Source: Owenweeksia sp964619125 | Lineage (GTDB): Bacteria; Bacteroidota; Bacteroidia; Flavobacteriales; Schleiferiaceae | Direction: 5' to 3' | Assembly (NCBI GenBank): GCA_964619125.1 | Contig: CAZUCA010000011.1 | Coordinates: forward strand, 4,990-68,989 | DNA: 64,000 nucleotides | Part shown: piece after piece, positions 57,792 through 64,000 of the stretch | Position numbering within the stretch: position 1 is the first letter of the stretch | Layout: every line of letters begins with the position of its first letter | Program-made: the position numbers and the translations under genes | Notes under the pieces: generated by a model | Databases searched by the model: none | The model's input: only the letters and a program-made list of their open reading frames with translations | Told to the model about the DNA's origin: nothing

Positions 57792-59506
57792 TTGAGTTCG
57801 TTGCTGAGCTTGATGTCTTTAAGCCGGAGTTGCAGGCTTTTTACCCCCCTGAATTCGTTTTCATCGAGGTGATAGCAAACTGAAACAGGACTGCCACTTT
57901 TGAGCAGGTCAATCTTATCGGCCATGCCGAACCCTATCCCCGTTAGGGTGCAGCCGCTGGCAGGCTCCCTCAGTACTACCCGTAAATGGCTTTTGTCATT
58001 ACCTACCACCCGGCTGCCGGCATCAACCAGCTGGTCGCTCTGAAATACCGGGTCCATATTGCCTGGTCCGAATGGTGCCATTTGCCGGAGAATGCGGAAG
58101 AATTTGGGATTGAGTTCGTTTAATTTTACCTTGAGGTCAATATCCACCTGGGGTAACCTTTGCTCTTCGCGAATACTGTCCTTTACCACCGCTTCGAAGT
58201 GATTTTTAAAATCTTCAAAACGCTCCTTTTTCAGGGTCATTCCGGCGGCATACATATGCCCGCCAAACTGGTCGAGAATATCCGTACAGGCATTAAGGGC
58301 TTCGTACACGTCAAAGTCTTTTACCGAACGGGCCGAGCCGGCCAGTATGCCATTACTTTCAGTAAACACTACCGTAGGTCGGTAGTAATTCTCGATCAGG
58401 CGTGAGGCAACAATGCCTATCACTCCCTTATGCCAGTTTTGATTGTACACCACGGTAGTGTAGCGCTCCTCTTCCTTAAGTTCCCTTATCATCTGCAGCG
58501 CCGACTCAGTGATGCTGCTGTCGAGCTCTTTGCGCTCCTGGTTGTGATCATTTATTTGCTGGCACAGCCTGCCCACCTCTTCTTCATTTTCTGAACTTAG
58601 CAGCTCCACTGCCAGGTGCCCGTGTGAAATACGGCCGGCGGCATTAATGCGTGGCCCGATGGTGAATACCACATCGGTTATGCTAAGGTCCTTATCACTG
58701 CGGCCGCTTATCTCCTTGAGGAGCCGGATACCCAGGCGGGGCTTGCTGTTAATGAGTTTGAGGCCAAAATAGGTTAACACCCGGTTTTCACCGGTAATAG
58801 GTACGATGTCGGCCCCGATACTTATGGCCAGCAGGTCCAGTAAGCCGGTCCATTCATCATCGTTCAGCCGCCATTTCTGGCAGAGGGCCTGTACCAGCTT
58901 AAAGCCCACCCCACAGCCACTGAGTTCGTCATAGGGATAAATGCAGTCCCTGCGCTTAGGATTGAGTACTGCAGCGGCCTTCGGAATAGTATCTCCGGGC
59001 CGGTGATGGTCGCAAATAATAAAGTCGATGTTTTTTTGACGCGCATATTCCACTTTGTCGATGGCTTTGATGCCACAATCCAAAGCGATAATGAGGCTGA
59101 TGCCATTGTCGTCGGCATAGTCAATACCGGCGGTGGAGATGCCATAACCTTCCTTATAGCGATCAGGTATGTAGGTGTCGAGCGAAGAATAGTGGCGGCG
59201 CAAAAAACTAAAAAGCAGCGATACGGCCGTGGTACCATCCACGTCGTAATCACCGTAAATCAGAATGCGTTCACCCGCAGCCATGGCTTTTTCAATGCGT
59301 GCCACTGCCTTGTCCATATCCCTCATCAGGAATGGGTTATGCAGCATTTTTAGCGAGGGCCTGAAAAAGCTACGCGCTTGCTGAAAGTCTTCTATGCCGC
59401 GTTGGCCCAGCAGCGCACACAAGCTGCGGTTGATTCCCAGCTGATGGTGCAACTGGTCAACCAATGCGGCGGGGGCAGGGGGGATTTGCGTCCAGCGGTA
59501 TTCCAA
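57788..59506 (-). CDS. recJ: Single-stranded-DNA-specific exonuclease RecJ
   Basis: 5'-3' ssDNA exonuclease in recombination and mismatch repair. 572 residues with DHH-family motifs IYGDYDVDGTTA (about 80-91), DFIICDHHRPGD (about 160-171, DHH) and a DHHA1 domain (GILAGSARSVKDFD and GGHMYAAGMTL), then a C-terminal OB-fold region. It is convergent with, and overlaps, the M23 gene. All metal-binding motifs are present. Confidence 0.95.
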   Translation of the reverse strand: MEYRWTQIPPAPAALVDQLHHQLGINRSLCALLGQRGIEDFQQARSFFRPSLKMLHNPFLMRDMDKAVARIEKAMAAGERILIYGDYDVDGTTAVSLLFSFLRRHYSSLDTYIPDRYKEGYGISTAGIDYADDNGISLIIALDCGIKAIDKVEYARQKNIDFIICDHHRPGDTIPKAAAVLNPKRRDCIYPYDELSGCGVGFKLVQALCQKWRLNDDEWTGLLDLLAISIGADIVPITGENRVLTYFGLKLINSKPRLGIRLLKEISGRSDKDLSITDVVFTIGPRINAAGRISHGHLAVELLSSENEEEVGRLCQQINDHNQERKELDSSITESALQMIRELKEEERYTTVVYNQNWHKGVIGIVASRLIENYYRPTVVFTESNGILAGSARSVKDFDVYEALNACTDILDQFGGHMYAAGMTLKKERFEDFKNHFEAVVKDSIREEQRLPQVDIDLKVKLNELNPKFFRILRQMAPFGPGNMDPVFQSDQLVDAGSRVVGNDKSHLRVVLREPASGCTLTGIGFGMADKIDLLKSGSPVSVCYHLDENEFRGVKSLQLRLKDIKLSNELN

Positions 59507-59536
59507 GGTTAATGGCTTAGCTTCCTAAATTTAAGC

Positions 59537-60625
59537 TTATTTAATCTTCGAGTCAATCTGCACGTTGATTGAATATTTGTGAATGAGCTGGAAGAGCTCG
59601 TGGATAAACTCCTCATCGAGCTGGAGGGAACGGCCGATATCTTTGCGGTCGGCCAGTACTTTAAACCAGCGCTTCATCTGAAAAACGGTGACATCGTTCT
59701 GATGCTTAACCTCCCCAATGGAGCGGGCAATGGCAATGCGTTTTTGTAAAGTGTCGATCAACTGCTGGTCAAGCTGATCTATTTCTCCCCTCAGTTTTTC
59801 GAGTTGGCCGATGAAGCGACTATCATCGATGTGGTCGTGGCGGGTTTCCAGCCGGCTGATAATAGCTTTGAGATGAGCTGGGGTTACCTGCTGTTGGGCG
59901 TCACTCAGGGCTTTAGCGGGGTCACGGTGGCTTTCAATCATAAAGCCATCCATGCCCAGATCAAGGGCACTCTGGCAAACCTCCTGTAGTAACTCCGTTT
60001 TACCGGCAATATGGCTAGGGTCGCAAATAATGGGAAGTTCCGGGGCCAGCCTTTTCAATTCAAAGAACACCTCCCATTTGGGTTCATTGCGAAAGGGCTC
60101 GCTGCGGTAGGCGTAAAAGCCGCGGTGAATACCCGCCAGCTTTTTTAATCCGGCCTGGTTTAAGCGTTCAAGGGCTCCCAGCCATAATTTCACCTCGGGG
60201 TGGATGGGGTTTTTTACAAAAACAGGGATATCCACTCCGCGCAGTACTTCCGCCAGTTCCTGAACATAAAAAGGATTTACAGTGGTGCGGGCGCCGATCC
60301 ACAGCATGTCGATGCCGGCATCCAGGGCACTTTCCACCTGCCGGGCATTGGCTACTTCGGTAATTACCGGCAGGCCGGTTTCAAGGCCGGCCTTCTTTAG
60401 CCAGGCCAGGGCCACTTTGCCAATGCCCTCAAAACTACCGGGGCTGGTACGGGGCTTCCATACCCCTCCCCGCAAGGCGGAGGCCAGCCCTGTTTGGGCA
60501 ATGCCCATGGCCGTTTCCAGCATTTGTTCTTCACTTTCCACGCTACAGGGCCCGGCTATCAGCAGGGGTTTATGGCGCGTTTCAAACCAACTTTGAAATT
60601 CTTCCAGCTGCAAATTATTGCTCAT
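59537..60625 (-). CDS. Bifunctional DAHP synthase / chorismate mutase
   Basis: 362 residues. The N-terminal part (about 1-265) is a DAHP synthase barrel beginning LLIAGPCSVESEEQM and containing WIGARTTVNPFYVQEL and PIICDPSHIAGKT, of the type I-beta/KDO8PS-like class. The C-terminal 90 residues are an AroQ chorismate mutase (LRGEIDQLDQQLIDTLQKRI and VFQMKRWFKVLADR). The enzyme makes the first shikimate intermediate and prephenate, and the fusion likely lets prephenate or tyrosine/phenylalanine control it. The universal stress protein gene begins at the very next base, so both probably share a transcript. Confidence 0.93.
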   Translation of the reverse strand: MSNNLQLEEFQSWFETRHKPLLIAGPCSVESEEQMLETAMGIAQTGLASALRGGVWKPRTSPGSFEGIGKVALAWLKKAGLETGLPVITEVANARQVESALDAGIDMLWIGARTTVNPFYVQELAEVLRGVDIPVFVKNPIHPEVKLWLGALERLNQAGLKKLAGIHRGFYAYRSEPFRNEPKWEVFFELKRLAPELPIICDPSHIAGKTELLQEVCQSALDLGMDGFMIESHRDPAKALSDAQQQVTPAHLKAIISRLETRHDHIDDSRFIGQLEKLRGEIDQLDQQLIDTLQKRIAIARSIGEVKHQNDVTVFQMKRWFKVLADRKDIGRSLQLDEEFIHELFQLIHKYSINVQIDSKIK

Positions 60626-61438
60626 CTATGCTTTTTTCGGCTCGCGCAAAGCTATCATAGGGATTTTAGTGTGGTAGGCTAGTTTAGAAGTCAAGCTCTT
60701 GTGAAATAGACCTTCAAAAAACCCGTAGGTCTTGGCAATGGCCGCCACGGCATCCGCTTGTTGCTTTTCACAGTGCTTAAGGATGGTTTCCTCCACATTG
60801 CGGCCCCGCCCGCTAATGGTGTAATTGTAGGGGGTGTCACCCAGCATTTGCGCCAGGGCGTCGCGACTGCCGGCCGGAGTGCCATCCTCATCCTGGATGT
60901 GTAAAACGTTTACTTCGGCACCCAGCAAATCAGCAAGCTGCTTGAGTTGCTCAATAGGCCTTATTCTTTCCTTGAACTCAAGGTCAGTGGCCAGCACAAT
61001 GCGTTTGATAGGGTTTTCAGTAGCCATTTCGGGGATCACCAATACCGGTACCTCTACATTTTGAATAATAGAGGAGGCATTGCTGCCAATCAGAAATTCC
61101 TCGATGCCTGAGGCGCCTTTGGTACCCATCACCACCAGTTCTATCTTCTTAGCCTTAATCAGTTCTTTAGCTATGCGTATAGGGTTTCCTATGCGCACCA
61201 ACACTTCATATGACACTCCTTTGCCGGCAAGCTGCTCGGCTTCAAACTCCTCCATATGCTGCTCGGCAATTTGCTTCATTTCGAGATGCAGTGAAGTGGT
61301 AAGACTGCGCTCGTAATGCGGAACATCATAGGAGTGGAAAACAATAATATGGGCGTTGGCTTTTTTAGCCAGGTTCAGAGCATATTTGGTAGCCAGTATG
61401 GCATTCTCTGAAAAGTCGGTTGGAAGTAATATTCTCAT
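60626..61438 (-). CDS. Universal stress protein (tandem UspA domains)
   Basis: 270 residues holding two Usp domains. The first (about 1-145) keeps the ATP-binding signature MGTKGASGIEEFLIGSNAS (about 105-123). The second (about 148-270) lacks it (AIAKTYGFFEGLFHKSLTS), so it probably does not bind ATP. Usp proteins support survival in starvation and stress in the cytoplasm. The gene is immediately before the DAHP synthase/chorismate mutase gene in the direction of transcription, an unrelated pair. The malic enzyme gene is 10 bases further upstream. Confidence 0.9.
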   Translation of the reverse strand: MRILLPTDFSENAILATKYALNLAKKANAHIIVFHSYDVPHYERSLTTSLHLEMKQIAEQHMEEFEAEQLAGKGVSYEVLVRIGNPIRIAKELIKAKKIELVVMGTKGASGIEEFLIGSNASSIIQNVEVPVLVIPEMATENPIKRIVLATDLEFKERIRPIEQLKQLADLLGAEVNVLHIQDEDGTPAGSRDALAQMLGDTPYNYTISGRGRNVEETILKHCEKQQADAVAAIAKTYGFFEGLFHKSLTSKLAYHTKIPMIALREPKKA

Positions 61439-61448
61439 TTATCGGAGG

Positions 61449-63719
61449 TTATGGTCTTTTGCGGGTATGTGCATCCACCCCAGCTAAAGTAACCATATTT
61501 ACAATTTCGCGAACGCTGCTGCCCATCTGCAAAGCATGGGCAGACTTGTTAAGTCCTACCAGTAATGGGCCCACGGCTTCGGCTGCTTTAAAGCTTTGTA
61601 GCATCTTATAGGCTATGTTGCCGGCTGCCAGGTTGGGGAAGATGAAGGTGTTGGCCTTGTTTCGTACCAGGTCACTAAAGGGAAAGCTTTCTTCGAGCAG
61701 TTCATTGTTAAGGGCAAAATTGGCCTGCATCTCACCGTCCACAACAATTTCAGGATAATCTCGGCGCAGGATGGCGACCGTTTCCTGAATTTTTCGCGCT
61801 TCACCGGTGTTTACCGACCCGAAGTTGCTATAGGAAAGCATTGCCACCTTAGGCTTCTGCCGCAGGCGTTTCACCATTTTTACCGTTTGCACAGTGATGT
61901 GCGCCAGTTCTTCGGCAGATGGGCTCTCATTAATGGTGACATCAGCAAAAAACAAGGGACCACGCTTGGTAATCATGATGTACATACCCGCCACCTTGGA
62001 AACATTCGGATGGGGGCCAATAACTTCAAAGAGGGGCCGCACTACCTCACTGTATTTGCGGGTGGTTCCTGAGAGGAAGGAGTCAGCATCTCCGGCCTCA
62101 ACCATGGCGGCACCAAAATAATTGCGATTGCGTAACAGTTTACGGGCATCAAACTGGGTTACTCCCTTGCGCTTGCGCTTTTGATAGAGGAGATTGGCAT
62201 AACGCTCCAGCAGTTCTGCATTTTCAAGAGGGTCGATAATGCTCACTCCCTCAAGGCTGAGGCCATGCTCGTCAATGGCTTTTTCAATGGTAAGACGCGG
62301 CCCGAGTAAAATGGGGATAGCGAGACCCTCATCGTGCACAATCTGGGCCGCTTTCAGGGTGTTGACATTCTCTCCCTCGGCCAGCACCACCCTTTTGGGA
62401 TTGAGATGCGCCCGGTCATGGGTAAGGCGGATAAACTTGTCGTCATTGCTTAGGCGCTCCAGCAACTCTTCATGATAACTTTCCCAGTCTTCAATCGGCT
62501 GCCGCGCTACCCCGCTTTCCATCGCCGCCCGGGCCACAGCGGGCGAAACTTCATAGATAAGGCGGGGGTCAAAGGGCTTGGGAATTATATAGTCGGGGCC
62601 AAATTGCAAGTTGGTTTCATCGTATGCCAGGTGTACTTCTTCAGGCACCGGCTCCTTGGCGAGGCGGGCCAGGGCCTGTGCCGCGGCCAGCTTCATTTCT
62701 TCATTTATAGCGGTGGCCCGTACATCGAGTGCTCCCCTGAAGATGAAAGGAAAGCCCAAAACGTTGTTTACCTGGTTGGGGTTGTCGCTACGACCGGTAG
62801 CCATAATCAGGTCCTTGCGTGCCTTTTTAGCTTTGTGATAAGCAATCTCAGGGTCGGGGTTGGCAAGGGCAAATACAATCGGGTTTTTGGCCATACTCTG
62901 CACCATTTCGGTAGACACCAGCCCGCCGGTAGAAAGACCTACAAACACATCGGCGTCCTTCATGGCATCGCTAAGGGATTCGCGCTCCGTTTCCACCGCA
63001 AATTCCTCTTTCTCAGGCGATATATCGGGCCGCGACTTTTTGATAACACCGCTGCGGTCTACCATCATCAGGTTCTTAGCCTGTACCCCCGATGATTTGA
63101 ATAACCTGGCACAGCTAATGGCACTGGCACCGGCTCCACTGAAGACCACCCTGATGTCTTCCATTTTTTTGTCAACCAGCTCCACGGCATTCATCAGCGC
63201 TGCCGTGGCAATAATAGCAGTGCCGTGTTGATCATCGTGCATCACCGGAATATCCAGCTCTTCCTTGAGCCGTCGCTCTATTTCGAAGCACTCCGGCGAC
63301 TTGATGTCTTCGAGATTGATACCACCGAAGGTAGGTTCTAGCGCCTTTACCACACTGATAAAATGCTCCGGATCCTCGGTGTTGAGCTCCAGGTCAAAAA
63401 CATCGATGTCGGCGAAGATCTTAAAGAGCACTCCCTTGCCCTCCATTACAGGTTTGCTGGCTTCAGGGCCGATATTACCCAGGCCCAGCACGGCGGTGCC
63501 ATCGCTGATCACAGCTACCAGATTGCCCTTGGCAGTATAGTTATAGGCTTTTTCCACGTCCTCGGCAATGGCCTTACAGGGCTCTGCCACGCCGGGCGAA
63601 TAGGCAATACTGAGGTCGCGCTGGCTGTTGCTGGGCTTGGTGGCTACCACCTCTATCTTACCAGGACGCTTCCCTTCGTGATAGTCCAGTATTTCGCGCA
63701 GCTTGGTTCTTTTAGACAT
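61449..63719 (-). CDS. maeB: NADP-dependent malic enzyme with phosphotransacetylase-like domain
   Basis: Oxidative decarboxylation of malate to pyruvate, feeding NADPH and pyruvate pools. 756 residues. The N-terminal malic enzyme domain (about 1-430) has YSPGVAEPC, GLGNIGPEASKPVMEGKG, the NAD(P)-binding FSGAGASAISCARLF and FALANPDPEI. A C-terminal phosphate acetyltransferase-like domain (about 430-756) follows, as in MaeB, where it acts as a regulatory acetyl-CoA sensor rather than an enzyme. A 9-bp hairpin lies just before the ATG. It is likely the first gene of a run with the Usp and DAHP synthase genes. Confidence 0.94.
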   Translation of the reverse strand: MSKRTKLREILDYHEGKRPGKIEVVATKPSNSQRDLSIAYSPGVAEPCKAIAEDVEKAYNYTAKGNLVAVISDGTAVLGLGNIGPEASKPVMEGKGVLFKIFADIDVFDLELNTEDPEHFISVVKALEPTFGGINLEDIKSPECFEIERRLKEELDIPVMHDDQHGTAIIATAALMNAVELVDKKMEDIRVVFSGAGASAISCARLFKSSGVQAKNLMMVDRSGVIKKSRPDISPEKEEFAVETERESLSDAMKDADVFVGLSTGGLVSTEMVQSMAKNPIVFALANPDPEIAYHKAKKARKDLIMATGRSDNPNQVNNVLGFPFIFRGALDVRATAINEEMKLAAAQALARLAKEPVPEEVHLAYDETNLQFGPDYIIPKPFDPRLIYEVSPAVARAAMESGVARQPIEDWESYHEELLERLSNDDKFIRLTHDRAHLNPKRVVLAEGENVNTLKAAQIVHDEGLAIPILLGPRLTIEKAIDEHGLSLEGVSIIDPLENAELLERYANLLYQKRKRKGVTQFDARKLLRNRNYFGAAMVEAGDADSFLSGTTRKYSEVVRPLFEVIGPHPNVSKVAGMYIMITKRGPLFFADVTINESPSAEELAHITVQTVKMVKRLRQKPKVAMLSYSNFGSVNTGEARKIQETVAILRRDYPEIVVDGEMQANFALNNELLEESFPFSDLVRNKANTFIFPNLAAGNIAYKMLQSFKAAEAVGPLLVGLNKSAHALQMGSSVREIVNMVTLAGVDAHTRKRP

Positions 63720-63734
63720 GGTGCTGGTCTTTTC

Positions 63735-63755
63735 GCAGCAGGGTGCCCCTGCTGC
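63735..63755 (-). other. Perfect hairpin in the maeB leader
   Basis: GCAGCAGGG (63735-63743) pairs perfectly with CCCTGCTGC (63747-63755) around a 3-nt loop, 15 bases before the maeB ATG and 11 bases after the hflX stop. No T-run follows on the minus strand, so it is not a standard terminator. Confidence 0.5.
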
Positions 63756-63766
63756 CAGGGGTTTAG

Positions 63767-64000
63767 TTAATAGAGAAAATTGTTATAAGGGAAGCGCACG
63801 GCATGTATTTCGGCGATGGTTTCATACAGGCGGTGGCGCAAATCCTCAAAGTTTATTTTTTCCTTGGCAGAAATAAAGATCACATTGTTTTCATAGCGTG
63901 AAAACCAGGTGCGTTTCCAGTCATCAAGACTGTAATTGACCTTGGTAGAAGGAGAGAGATCATCCTCTTCCTTTTGCCGGTATTGATACTGATCAATTTT
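63767..64000 (-). CDS. hflX: GTPase HflX, C-terminal part (5' end outside window)
   Basis: The last 78 residues on the minus strand, beginning KIDQYQYRQKEEDD (the NKID-type G4 motif context) and running through LDDWKRTWFSRYENNVIFIS (with the G5-like ISAKEKINFEDL) to AVRFPYNNFLY and a TAA stop. The combination of a late ISAKEK motif and the FPYNxFLY tail matches Bacteroidota HflX, a ribosome-associated GTPase. The rest of the gene lies beyond 64000. It is followed by a hairpin and maeB. Confidence 0.85.
   Translation of the reverse strand, partial: KIDQYQYRQKEEDDLSPSTKVNYSLDDWKRTWFSRYENNVIFISAKEKINFEDLRHRLYETIAEIHAVRFPYNNFLY

Noticed and set aside
1..64000. CRISPR array, insertion sequence, prophage or integron
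   Set aside because: Looked for direct repeats with spacers, transposase or integrase-like motifs and terminal inverted repeats; none was seen.

Overview
The window reads as one stretch of a Bacteroidota chromosome, most likely from the Flavobacteriia/Flavobacteriales; a Cryomorphaceae/Schleiferiaceae-like marine lineage is my guess. The evidence is: type IX secretion (T9SS) C-terminal tails, a LruC-domain protein, DUF4271-hemD-rnpA-ctpA gene order, an RDD/SpoIIM/DUF4129/DUF4350/MoxR/DUF58 block, a DUF3108-kynA-M23 block, a DUF2723 protein, and promoters of the form TTG-N17-21-TAnnTTTG. It is a draft assembly: a run of exactly 100 N (21587-21686) sits inside rlmN. I saw no insertion sequence, prophage, CRISPR array or rRNA.

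Layout. 1-3 kb: end of a LruC-domain protein, then apt and a glutaryl-CoA dehydrogenase. 2.5-6.1 kb: DUF4271 membrane protein, uroporphyrinogen-III synthase, rnpA and a C-terminal processing protease. 6.1-13.1 kb: a compact surface-polysaccharide locus (polymerase/ligase, phosphoglycosyl transferase, three glycosyltransferases, flippase) with a methyltransferase-like gene facing away. 13.1-20.2 kb: dnaG primase without its zinc ligands, an operon of MscS channel, sigma-54 response regulator and histidine kinase, and a polyprenyl diphosphate synthase. 20.3-22 kb: a Cys/His-rich lipoprotein and rlmN.

22-28.6 kb is the most interesting region. A histidine kinase and a sigma-54 activator are transcribed away from a small secreted protein of unknown function and an ABC efflux-type transporter (ATPase plus large FtsX-type permease). 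Between the two arms lie a near-consensus -24/-12 sigma-54 promoter and two tandem 14-bp dyads placed like enhancer sites. This looks like a self-contained signal-response module.

28.6-37 kb: two tandem paralogous T9SS cargo proteins and two zinc peptidases (M61, M13). 37-38.1 kb: two rhodaneses and a thioredoxin. 38-44.9 kb: the RDD/SpoIIM/DUF4129/DUF4350/MoxR/DUF58 envelope block with overlapping genes. 44.9-51 kb: polysaccharide deacetylase, a large DUF2723 membrane protein, tRNA-Gln(TTG), an unknown small protein behind a palindrome, and a sugar/sorbosone dehydrogenase-like lipoprotein. 51-57.8 kb: leuS, two tiny paralogous membrane proteins, DUF3108 protein, tryptophan 2,3-dioxygenase and an M23 protein with an HxC instead of HxH site. 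57.8-64 kb, minus strand: recJ, DAHP synthase/chorismate mutase, a universal stress protein, malic enzyme and the end of hflX.

All product names come from motif and family recognition by eye; no database search was run.
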